From Commensalibacter melissae (GTDB lineage: Bacteria > Pseudomonadota > Alphaproteobacteria > Acetobacterales > Acetobacteraceae), in the NCBI RefSeq assembly GCF_009734185.1, contig NZ_CP046393.1:1108501-1172500 (forward strand): 64,000 bases of DNA, read 5' to 3'. Positions 25,426-32,654 of the stretch are shown here, one piece after another. The notes under the pieces were generated by a model. It ran no database searches. It was not told the origin of the DNA and saw only the letters and a list, made by a program, of their open reading frames with translations. The number at the start of each line of letters is the position of its first letter. The stretch's first letter is position 1. A program made the position numbers and the translations under genes.

Positions 25426-26174
25426 TCCTTATTGACCAAAGAATGAAGATCATTTTGTTTTTTTAGTATCACGCCAACAACAAGCAATGTCAAAAAAAAC
25501 AACACCAAAGGTAAAAGCCAATAATAACGACAATAATTTATTGATATGATTCCTTTCCACCATGGCAATATCATCAATAATAGTAAAATGAGACCACTTG
25601 TTATCCATGGCCAAAAATTTTTGTTCTCAATGCGATTATTAAATGGTGAAACTGGAGGAGGAAGAATTGTCATAACTTTCATATTCCTCTCCTTTCCCTT
25701 GGCGGACAAAACTTCCTTTTTTGAATAAGGCTGATTTGATTCATGTCCCCATTCCAATATAGCTGGTCCATGAGGGGTTGCGATTATGAATTCGTCATTG
25801 GGAAATTGTAATGCATCCAAAAGAAGCTTGCCTCTTTGCTTTTGCAATGAATCTGGAGAGTTTATCAAACACTGAGCGTATTTTTTCCCTTTTTCGATAT
25901 AATCATACGCCTCTTTTAAATTCTCCTCTTTTGATAAATGTTTGACAGGGAGATTTTGGCTGTCGACAGGCAAATACCAATCAACCTCTCCTCGTCCCCG
26001 ATCCAATTGAGGTTCAAGCAATAAAGCGGCACATTCAGGACCGACATTCTTCTTCAAAAGATCATACAGAATATGCCAGTTTTCCAATATCAACTGACCA
26101 TTCATTCCAAGGGGTTTTGCCTTATTGAAATTGGTTGTAACAATCGGTCTTCCTGGAATAAATTGCAATTTCAT
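25422..26174 (-). CDS. Membrane protein sharing the SrfA-like N-terminal module
   Basis: 250 residues. The N-terminal 140 residues align by eye with the modules of both operon neighbours: a LLLEPQL strand, a DWYLPVDS tryptophan segment, a helical stretch, then LQFPNDEFIIATPHGPAILEWG. Two transmembrane helices follow (near 190-245), so almost nothing projects into the periplasm, unlike its neighbours. Both ends overlap the adjacent genes by ATGA, which implies fixed stoichiometry. It may be a membrane scaffold that pairs with the other two through the shared module. No named family recognised beyond the SrfA-like similarity. Confidence 0.7.
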   Translation of the reverse strand: MKLQFIPGRPIVTTNFNKAKPLGMNGQLILENWHILYDLLKKNVGPECAALLLEPQLDRGRGEVDWYLPVDSQNLPVKHLSKEENLKEAYDYIEKGKKYAQCLINSPDSLQKQRGKLLLDALQFPNDEFIIATPHGPAILEWGHESNQPYSKKEVLSAKGKERNMKVMTILPPPVSPFNNRIENKNFWPWITSGLILLLLMILPWWKGIISINYCRYYWLLPLVLFFLTLLVVGVILKKQNDLHSLVNKE

Positions 26175-27889
26175 TTTGAATTATCCTTTTTAGATTCAAT
26201 AGGATCAGAAGATGATTGATTATTATCCTGCTCGGATTTGTCAGATTTAAATGCGGGCTTGTCAGTCGATTGGTCTTGTTTTTCAACCGGTTCAGGCTGG
26301 CAGGCTCCCGATTGAACCTGGATAGGTAGATTTGAGGATTGTAAAACTCTAACAATCATGTCGGATTTTTGGGCATAATTACCATGAGAGGATGTATACT
26401 GATCCATCGTTACAAACGTGTTTACTCCAACTACCCTTCCACAAAGATCAACCAGTGGACCTCCAGAATTACCCGGAGAAACCATTGCGCTATGAGGCAT
26501 TATTTTTTCTCCATTATGATTATTCTGAATTCCGTTAATCTGTCCCTTGGTCAATATAACACCAGGAATTGCTTGTAGATCACCCTTCATCAGTCTTTGC
26601 ATCGCATCATCCTGGCTTATCATGATTCCCGGATAACCTGCAGCGACAACATCCTGTAAGGGTCGTGCATCTAATGAAAAACTCAGAGGTTGTTGCGGTG
26701 GCGCATTTTCAACCTTAAGAATTGCCAAGTCCAGTCCTCCATTTTCTATAGTCTGACTTACAGAAACAACATGAGCAAGTTTCAATTGTCCCAAGGATTT
26801 ATTGGTAACCATTACAGAATTGTTCTTGGCATTTTCAACCACATGTCGATTAGTCACGATTGTGTCGGATGTGACGAAAAATCCTGTACCCGAAGCGGCA
26901 GATACATCATCGTCCTTTAACACCATTATAAAAACAGTACTTTTTTCAAGCAGTTCCGGTAAACTACCTTCAAAAATTTTTCCGGTTGAAGTCATTGGTG
27001 TAAATGGATGTTCTAAACTTTTATTTAATGATGGATCTGCACGAGATTCCCTTATGTTACAGGGTGGATTTTTTAACCTATCCTTCAAAATCTTAATTTC
27101 TGTTTCCAGATCATGATTGGATTTCTCTATTTGCGGATATTGTTTAACAAGATTATGAGCTTCCCGAACTGTAATTCCATTAATTTTGATTGGATGTTCA
27201 GCAAATATTATTCGCCAACCCAACAATAAACCTATAAAAAAAAACAAAATCGCTGCTATTAATCGAGATAAAACAAATTGATTCTTGAAATTTGTCAAAA
27301 ACCGAAAACGTGATAATATTTTAGGATTTACCGTAGAATTTTCTCGTGATTTAATAGATGGCTTTATTTGTCCATTAACCTTTTTTTCATCAGAGAAATG
27401 TGAAATGACGTCTTTTGCAGGTTTGGGCTCAGATGAAAATTGAAACAAGGATGGTAAATATATTCCTGAATTTTTATTGTCCTGAAAAGAATTTCCTCCC
27501 CAATTCTTAATAATTATCTTATCCCTGCTTGTAAGAATATCCCTAAAATCCGTAATATGTAAAACAGCTTCAACAATTTTTCCGCTCGAACTGTCCCTGG
27601 ATATATTTTCAAACAAATTTTTAAATGAAATAGCCATTTTCTGATAAATTTGCTGCTTTTGCGGCCCAGTTATTATTTTTGGTTCTTCAAAGGTATCCAC
27701 ATACCAGGAAATCAATAACGTATCTTTATTTTGATTTTCTGTAACAACAGGTTCAGCCAATTGTATATCTGGACAATACTGAGAAAAAATTTTGATGATC
27801 AAATCGTATTTTTCATATATAATTTGATCATTAATAGTCATTATTTCTGATTTTTTTAGATTCTGTTTGTCAAGAAGAAATAATGTCAT
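26171..27889 (-). CDS. Membrane-anchored trypsin-like (HtrA-type) serine protease with SrfA-like N-terminal module
   Basis: About 572 residues from the ATG at 27889; a TTG at 27901 and an ATG at 27841 are alternatives. The chosen start gives the best length match to the shared N-terminal module of the next two genes. That module is degenerate here and ends in KIIIKNWGG. A transmembrane helix spans about 207-230, then a short coiled coil, then a trypsin-like domain. The catalytic triad is visible: His349 in VTNRHVV, Asp387 in GGLDLAIL and Ser475 in SPGNSGGPL. There is no PDZ domain; the C-terminal tail is Gln/Lys/Ser/Asp-rich and disordered. It should cleave proteins in the periplasm. It is the first gene of the operon. 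Confidence 0.85.
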   Translation of the reverse strand: MTLFLLDKQNLKKSEIMTINDQIIYEKYDLIIKIFSQYCPDIQLAEPVVTENQNKDTLLISWYVDTFEEPKIITGPQKQQIYQKMAISFKNLFENISRDSSSGKIVEAVLHITDFRDILTSRDKIIIKNWGGNSFQDNKNSGIYLPSLFQFSSEPKPAKDVISHFSDEKKVNGQIKPSIKSRENSTVNPKILSRFRFLTNFKNQFVLSRLIAAILFFFIGLLLGWRIIFAEHPIKINGITVREAHNLVKQYPQIEKSNHDLETEIKILKDRLKNPPCNIRESRADPSLNKSLEHPFTPMTSTGKIFEGSLPELLEKSTVFIMVLKDDDVSAASGTGFFVTSDTIVTNRHVVENAKNNSVMVTNKSLGQLKLAHVVSVSQTIENGGLDLAILKVENAPPQQPLSFSLDARPLQDVVAAGYPGIMISQDDAMQRLMKGDLQAIPGVILTKGQINGIQNNHNGEKIMPHSAMVSPGNSGGPLVDLCGRVVGVNTFVTMDQYTSSHGNYAQKSDMIVRVLQSSNLPIQVQSGACQPEPVEKQDQSTDKPAFKSDKSEQDNNQSSSDPIESKKDNSK

Positions 27890-28193
27890 ATTTGCTCGCA
27901 AATTTTATGAAATATCTTTTAAACTTAATGATAATAATCCAATGTTATATTCTTGCCAAGTATGGCATAGCAAAGCCAAGCTTTGAGTCCCGTATAACAA
28001 GCAATTATCAATAAAATAAAATCAGGCAAAACTTGCCAAAACTATTCATTTTTAAAGACAAAAAACAAAAAATAATTTAAGATAATTGAAAAAATCAAAT
28101 TAGGATTTTTAAATAAACCTTTTTACCAAATTATATTATAATAATTTCAAATGTAAAAAAATAACGGAATGATTTTCCAAATCGGATACACCA
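27890..28193. other. Divergent intergenic region
   Basis: 304 AT-rich bases separating the protease operon from the small secreted-protein operon. One compact hairpin is visible: CAAAGC (27971-27976), loop CAA, GCTTTG (27980-27985). Both promoters must lie here, but no hexamer pair stands out from the background. Confidence 0.5.
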
Positions 28194-28691
28194 ATGCTAA
28201 CTATCAAAAATTATTTGAATTTGAATATCATTATCGGAATTACATTGGCATTAATCCCCTTATCTGCTCATGCAAAAAATGACAAGTCTTTGACAACAAT
28301 GGAAATTCGGACTTTACAGACAAGGGAATTCCCGAATTTATCTTCTTCTCAAGCCTATCAAATTGCTTTGTCTACCTTTCAGGATCTTGGATTTATTATT
28401 ACAGAAACTTCACCTGCCATGGGGCTTATCGCTGCCAACCAGACTCACCCTGATTTAAATCAGGTTATTTTGGCAACTTTAACTTTAAGTTCAAAAAATG
28501 ATTCTGTTCATACAATCATTGCACGCCTATCCTTAAGTGCCTATCCACTTTATAATGGTGAAGAAGGTGCAAATTTAAACGGTGGTCCTCCAAGACAATC
28601 TGAAATCATTCGATCCCCTGTAACATATCAACAGTTTTTTGATGCCTTTTCCTATTCACTATCCCTTCATCAAAATTACACATCTCGATGA
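28194..28691 (+). CDS. Small exported protein, member A of a five-paralogue family
   Basis: 165 residues with a type I signal peptide (ALIPLSAHA then KN). The mature part has the pattern common to five genes here: Q-x-R-x-F (LQTREF), a helix with TFQDLGFIITETS, a central beta region, and a closing segment P-x-x-Y-Q-x-F-F-D (PVTYQQFFDAFSYSL). I recognise no named family; the alpha-beta pattern suggests a single compact domain of about 110 residues. This copy has an insertion before the closing helix (about 115-135, Gly/Asn-rich). Its stop overlaps the next ATG as ATGA. Confidence 0.78.
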   Translation: MLTIKNYLNLNIIIGITLALIPLSAHAKNDKSLTTMEIRTLQTREFPNLSSSQAYQIALSTFQDLGFIITETSPAMGLIAANQTHPDLNQVILATLTLSSKNDSVHTIIARLSLSAYPLYNGEEGANLNGGPPRQSEIIRSPVTYQQFFDAFSYSLSLHQNYTSR

Positions 28692-29125
28692 AAATGACAC
28701 TTAAATTTTTTCTTTGCATATTAGGGTTGTCATGTTTCTCACTGACAGCTTGTTCAAACAATAATGAATCTATGCTTCCCGCCACTCAAAAACGTGTAAA
28801 TGAAACGCGTACATTCGAGGCACCTAATCAAGATATTTTGTTGAAAACCATTATTACAACACTGCAGGATCAAGGTTTTAATATTGTAAAAGTCAATTTG
28901 GACAGTTCCGAGGTAACGGCACAACAAAACAGCAATATAATTTTGAGTGTAATGACATATCCCATTGATAGAAATAAATTTGCTGTAAGAGTCAATGGAC
29001 AAATTTACAATAATTTCAGCGCTTCCTCAACCGGATATGAAAATATAGTAGACCCTGTTTTTTATCAAAAGAATTTTTTTGAACCACTATCCCGATCACT
29101 ATTCTTGCAAAATCAACCATTTTAA
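28688..29125 (+). CDS. Lipoprotein, member B of the five-paralogue family
   Basis: 145 residues. The lipobox LTAC in SCFSLTACSNN predicts lipidation and membrane anchoring. The family pattern is clear: NETRTF, TLQDQGFNIVKVN, a beta region, then PVFYQKNFFEPLSRSLFLQ. Unlike member A it has only a short insert. It is translationally coupled to member A by a 4-bp overlap and followed by a BamE-like gene after 46 bp. The function is unknown. Confidence 0.78.
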   Translation: MKMTLKFFLCILGLSCFSLTACSNNNESMLPATQKRVNETRTFEAPNQDILLKTIITTLQDQGFNIVKVNLDSSEVTAQQNSNIILSVMTYPIDRNKFAVRVNGQIYNNFSASSTGYENIVDPVFYQKNFFEPLSRSLFLQNQPF

Positions 29126-29171
29126 TCTTACTGTAAATAATGGCTTTTCTATTTAATTATGGACAAACATC

Positions 29172-29588
29172 ATGCGCTTTCTCAAATATATGATTATTCC
29201 CACCACAGTTTTACTCATGGCTGGTTGTGAATCAGCATCAAAACAGACCCAAGATGCTCAGACGGCTCAAAATACAGATGCCCATCTGACTCTTGGAACC
29301 ATTGAAAGCCAACTTCATAAAGGTATGAGTAATGCCTCGGTTGTTGAAATTTTTGGGCCACCCAATATTGTAACTTCCGATGATCAACATCAGGAAGTAT
29401 GGGTGTATGATCGAATTTCAACCATGCGTACACATTCCAGTTCGGGAGGATGGGCAACCATTGTTATCCTCGGGTTGGGAAACAAAGCCAATACATCCAG
29501 CACGTCACAACGAACACTCACCTTGATTGTTAAATTTGACCATAATCAAAAAGTTAGAGATTATTCTTATAGATATAGCAATTTCTAG
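29172..29588 (+). CDS. BamE/SmpA-like outer-membrane lipoprotein
   Basis: 138 residues with a lipobox (LLMAGCES). The mature domain shows the SmpA/OmlA-BamE pattern: LHKGMSNASVVEIFGPPNIV, then a strand with VWVYDR and a final strand TLTLIVKFDHNQKVRDYSY. BamE assists outer-membrane protein assembly, but many small lipoproteins share this fold, and a gene inside this accessory cluster is unlikely to be the housekeeping BamE. It sits between members B and D of the paralogous family in one operon; D starts two bases after its stop. Confidence 0.72.
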   Translation: MRFLKYMIIPTTVLLMAGCESASKQTQDAQTAQNTDAHLTLGTIESQLHKGMSNASVVEIFGPPNIVTSDDQHQEVWVYDRISTMRTHSSSGGWATIVILGLGNKANTSSTSQRTLTLIVKFDHNQKVRDYSYRYSNF

Positions 29589-29590
29589 GA

Positions 29591-30025
29591 ATGCAAACAT
29601 TTTCTCGTATATATATTTCTATATCCCTTTGGGGCCAAATCTTCATTGGGATCATGGTTTTATTAAATCCGCTTCAAACTGTTTTGGCAAAACCGCAACA
29701 GACTCTTGCACTAAGGGCTGTTCAGAGTCGATCATTTGAAACTACGGATCAGCAAAAAATGATCCAGGCCATTTCATCTACGCTGCAAGACATGGGATAT
29801 ATCATTGTGAGATCAAATGATCAGATCGGTTTTGTCACGGCAACTCATTTTACAGATGACATAATTGAAATTACCGTTACGACACAACCCAATAAAGATC
29901 ATATTATCGTCAGGGCTATGGCTCGTATGAATAACTTGCCATTGGACAAAAACCCTGAATTCTATCAAAATTTTTTTAATCAGTTATCTCAAGCCACATT
30001 CTTGAACGCCAACGCCATTTATTAG
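29591..30025 (+). CDS. Small exported protein, member D of the five-paralogue family
   Basis: 144 residues with a signal peptide that appears cleavable (LQTVLA-KP) and no lipobox, like member A. The family landmarks are LRAVQSRSF, ISSTLQDMGYIIVRSN, a beta region with HIIVRAMARM, and the closing PEFYQNFFNQLSQATFL. It has no insertion and may be close to the minimal form of the domain. It is the last gene of the plus-strand set, and its stop is only three bases from the convergent member E. Confidence 0.77.
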   Translation: MQTFSRIYISISLWGQIFIGIMVLLNPLQTVLAKPQQTLALRAVQSRSFETTDQQKMIQAISSTLQDMGYIIVRSNDQIGFVTATHFTDDIIEITVTTQPNKDHIIVRAMARMNNLPLDKNPEFYQNFFNQLSQATFLNANAIY

Positions 30026-30028
30026 AGA

Positions 30029-30433
30029 TCAGGATAAATTACGTGACAACGTATCAAAAAATTCCTGATAAACTTGGGGTGACGTTACGGGATATTGATT
30101 GTAGCGCAAAGCTATACGAACTGTCGTACCATGGTTCACCATTGATATTAACATTATATTTGCCTGCATAATATGTCCGTTTTCCAGACGTATGACTTCA
30201 ATCAGATGGCTTAGATCATCCACCCTGACAATTTGAAAATCCAGACTGACCAGTGTTTTAATTACGGCTTGATTAACCCTATTTATATCTGACTGATCAA
30301 ATTGCCGCATTTGCATATTACGAAGCTGACCTGTCGGTAAATCAGTTAATCTCAGGCTTGTTGGTATGGAATTCCCATTACATCCTGCCAACAATAAAAC
30401 CACGACCACAGAAAATAAATGAAAAATTTTCAT
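30029..30433 (-). CDS. Lipoprotein, member E of the five-paralogue family
   Basis: 134 residues. The lipobox is LLLAGC. Family landmarks are MQMRQF, VIKTLVSLDFQIVRVD, TTVRIALRY and PQVYQEFFDTLSRNLS at the very C-terminus, where it ends three residues earlier than the others. It is read on the minus strand with member F, whose stop shares one base with its ATG (TAATG). It converges on the plus-strand set, so the locus looks like an inverted duplication followed by divergence. Confidence 0.77.
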   Translation of the reverse strand: MKIFHLFSVVVVLLLAGCNGNSIPTSLRLTDLPTGQLRNMQMRQFDQSDINRVNQAVIKTLVSLDFQIVRVDDLSHLIEVIRLENGHIMQANIMLISMVNHGTTVRIALRYNQYPVTSPQVYQEFFDTLSRNLS

Positions 30434-31041
30434 TAGGATTGAGCCTGTAAATAAATTGCTTTTGACAAAGCATCAAAGAAATTCTGATAAATTTTTGGAT
30501 CCCGGACTAACCAGATTTCACCGACATGTCCGTCATTGTAAAAATCACGCATTTCAATTGAAACATGAATTTGAAATCCTTTTTTATTATTTTCCAAAGG
30601 CAAAAGCACAACAGAAACAGAACTGTTTTTCTTGGCAACATATAAACTATTTTGTCCACCAGCCAGTTCAAACGGTCCCAGCTGAATTGCCAAATTTCCA
30701 CCCGCCCACGGTTTTTGATGAAAATGAGTGATCGGAATTCCAAAAAAACTCAAAGGCTGACCAATATCATATGTCTGGTCTGCATATAAGGTGCCAACCC
30801 CCGCATTCACCTCTCTTATAACATAATGCTGATCTTGGACAACATTCATTACAGCACGCATAAGCTCTGATCTATCAGTTATATCGAAATCCCTGCTTTG
30901 CATCGAAAAACGAGCGACCCTGTCTGAGGTTAACCTCATACTATTTTGAGGAGGTGTATCAGAAGTTGAACATGCACTTAAAAAAATTAAGATGACAACC
31001 AAACTGTCTAGACAATAAGAAATTAGGTTTTTCTTATCCAT
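30433..31041 (-). CDS. Lipoprotein, member F of the five-paralogue family (enlarged)
   Basis: About 202 residues from the ATG at 31041 (MDKKNLISYCLDSLVV), chosen because it places a normal lipoprotein signal before the LSAC lipobox; an upstream start at 31089 would add 16 residues. The family frame is QSRDF, NVVQDQHYVIREVN and PKIYQNFFDALSKAIYLQ. It is about 60 residues longer than member E because of an extended central region with hydrophobic and Gly-rich stretches (SFFGIPITHFHQ, LGPFELAGGQNSLYV). First gene of the two-gene minus-strand operon. Confidence 0.75.
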   Translation of the reverse strand: MDKKNLISYCLDSLVVILIFLSACSTSDTPPQNSMRLTSDRVARFSMQSRDFDITDRSELMRAVMNVVQDQHYVIREVNAGVGTLYADQTYDIGQPLSFFGIPITHFHQKPWAGGNLAIQLGPFELAGGQNSLYVAKKNSSVSVVLLPLENNKKGFQIHVSIEMRDFYNDGHVGEIWLVRDPKIYQNFFDALSKAIYLQAQS

Positions 31042-31260
31042 ATTCACATAATCCGTCTTGACTTCTGAAATCTTGAAACGAATTTCCAATATTTAAAAGC
31101 CTATATTTAATAACTGTAACAAATATTGTAATCATAAAATATACAGTTTCATTCTACATTAATATTTTCCCATATTAAAATAAACAAGATATATTTGTTT
31201 GGATCGTTTCGTTATAAATTCTTTACCGTTTTACCATGGATTCTTTATGAGTGATAAATC

Positions 31261-31493
31261 AAACTTCAGGGCAGGTTCAATCTAAAGGGTAACTCCTAGC
31301 AATAAGCAGGGAAGTTTTCCTTTAAAAATTGATTCTGATTCAGTCATTGGTTCCAAAAATACTTTTTTTACTTAATTAACCCACTCTTTTGCCAGAATCC
31401 CTCTTGGAAAAACATGTTTGTGCCATTATTAATTTACCTTTCAACCATCAGGGATCAACTGCATTCGACACGATAGTGCTTTGTATGCCTGAT
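31261..31493 (+). promoter_or_regulatory. Possible structured leader or small RNA upstream of gpt
   Basis: The 517-bp gap before gpt is less AT-rich than other gaps here. AAACTTC (31261-31267) pairs with GAAGTTT (31311-31317), enclosing 43 bases with several GGG/CCT blocks. Downstream, ATCAGG (31447-31452) pairs with CCTGAT (31488-31493), with CAT/ATG continuing the helix and an inner CAC-GATA-GTG hairpin (31469-31478). This could be a purine-responsive leader or a separate small RNA. No known riboswitch core is recognised. The remainder of the gap shows nothing clear. Confidence 0.3.
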
Positions 31494-31558
31494 TCCAAAA
31501 GTTATTACATTCCTATTCAGCCAGATTACTCAATTCCAAATGGAGGTTCTTTATTTTA

Positions 31559-32032
31559 ATGGCTACCAAATATATGACCGTTTCCTGGGATCAATTACAC
31601 AAAGATGCCCGTATATTATCTGAACGCTTGAGCAATTTTAATTTCAGAGGAATTATCGCGATAACACGTGGCGGGTTAATTCCCGCGGGAATTATTGCAC
31701 GTGAATTGGAACTTCGTTTGATTGATACAATATCAGTTGTCACTTATGATGAGGAAAAAAGAGGTGAATTAAATATCATTAAAAATCCCTCCATTACCGA
31801 AGATGGTAATGGTTTTCTAATTATTGATGACCTTGTTGATTCGGGAATTACTGCCAAAGCTATTCGTAAGTTGTTACCAAAAGCTTATTTTGCCTGCCTT
31901 TATGCCAAACCTGCCGGCAAGGAATATACTGACCAATTTATCATGGAAGTTCAACAGGATATGTGGATCCTATTCCCATGGGATATGGCCCCCGCCTTTG
32001 CACCCCCTCTTATCAAATCCCAAAAAAAATAA
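31559..32032 (+). CDS. gpt: Xanthine(-guanine) phosphoribosyltransferase
   Basis: 157 residues, close to E. coli Gpt (152). It salvages xanthine and guanine with PRPP. Substrate and PRPP motifs are intact: IIAITRGGLIPAGIIARELE, the acidic PRPP loop FLIIDDLVDSGITAKAIR, and the C-terminal DMWILFPWD base-binding segment. A GGAGG lies about 13 bases before the ATG, which is a wide spacing. The long upstream gap may hold a regulatory RNA. tRNA-Pro follows 68 bp downstream on the same strand. Confidence 0.92.
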   Translation: MATKYMTVSWDQLHKDARILSERLSNFNFRGIIAITRGGLIPAGIIARELELRLIDTISVVTYDEEKRGELNIIKNPSITEDGNGFLIIDDLVDSGITAKAIRKLLPKAYFACLYAKPAGKEYTDQFIMEVQQDMWILFPWDMAPAFAPPLIKSQKK

Positions 32033-32100
32033 AAAAAAAGCATATTTTATAAAAAAATAACTTGCCTTATAGCGCAGAACAGGATAGCTATAAGGCCATT

Positions 32101-32178
32101 CGGGGTGTGGCGCAGCCTGGCTAGCGCGCTTGTTTTGGGTACAAGAGGCCCCCGGTTCGAATCCGGGCTCCCCGACCA
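32101..32178 (+). tRNA. tRNA-Pro (anticodon TGG), CCA encoded
   Basis: A full cloverleaf can be drawn: acceptor CGGGGTG / CTCCCCG, D-stem GCGC/GCGC, anticodon stem CTTGT/ACAAG with loop TTTGGGT (anticodon TGG), and T-stem CCCGG/CCGGG around TTCGAAT. The discriminator A is followed by encoded CCA. One acceptor pair (sixth from the end) is T-T instead of a Watson-Crick pair, which is unusual for an otherwise canonical tRNA-Pro. Confidence 0.93.
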
Positions 32179-32237
32179 TTAATAAAGACCTTGGGTTAAA
32201 ATCCTTGGGTATTTTTTAATAAGCAAAAGAGGTTTTC

Positions 32238-32546
32238 ATGACGCGGGCGCGAATTTATAAATGCCCTCAAAAGGCTACACAATCTGGTAAAATTCGCAGT
32301 CATAGATGGATTCTTGATTATGGACAAGCCTCCCCTCGATCACACGATTCCTTAACTGGATGGGTAGGATGTAGTGAGACACAAACTGAAGTGAAACTCA
32401 GTTTCCCTACAAAAGATCAAGCAATTCAATATGCAGAAAAGAATTCTATTGCTTATGATTTGGAAGAACCAGGTAGTCATCATTATGTTGTCAAAAATTA
32501 TGAAGATAATTTTCACAACAATCGGAAAATGAACTGGACTCACTGA
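32238..32546 (+). CDS. NDUFS4-like accessory subunit of NADH dehydrogenase (complex I)
   Basis: 102 residues matching the ETC complex I conserved-region family: ARIYKCPQKATQSGK, HRWILDYGQ, LTGWVGCSETQTEVKLSF and a YAEKNSIAYDLEEP stretch. In alphaproteobacteria and mitochondria this subunit sits on the peripheral arm of complex I near the NADH-binding module. The nuo operon is elsewhere. Finding this homologue supports an alphaproteobacterial origin. It lies between two tRNA genes and may be co-transcribed with them; AGAGG precedes the ATG. Confidence 0.88.
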   Translation: MTRARIYKCPQKATQSGKIRSHRWILDYGQASPRSHDSLTGWVGCSETQTEVKLSFPTKDQAIQYAEKNSIAYDLEEPGSHHYVVKNYEDNFHNNRKMNWTH

Positions 32547-32557
32547 AATTATATTTT

Positions 32558-32631
32558 GCGCCCTTAGCTCAGCTGGATAGAGCAACAGCCTTCTAAGCTG
32601 TGGGCCGCTGGTTCGAATCCAGCAGGGCGCA
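32558..32631 (+). tRNA. tRNA-Arg (anticodon TCT), CCA not encoded
   Basis: Acceptor GCGCCCT pairs perfectly with AGGGCGC, D-stem GCTC/GAGC, anticodon stem ACAGC/GCTGT with loop CTTCTAA (anticodon TCT), and a T-arm with GTTCGAATC. The sequence after the discriminator A is TTTCC, so CCA must be added post-transcriptionally, unlike the nearby tRNA-Pro. Confidence 0.93.
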
Positions 32632-32654
32632 TTTCCAATTTTTCGCAAAACTGT

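Noticed and set aside
31261-31320. FMN (RFN) riboswitch suggested by CTTCAGGGCAGG
   Set aside because: The conserved multi-branch core cannot be completed, and the gene downstream is not for riboflavin.
32179-32225. Terminator after tRNA-Pro from two CCTTGGGT copies
   Set aside because: The copies are direct repeats, not inverted, so no stem forms despite the T-run.
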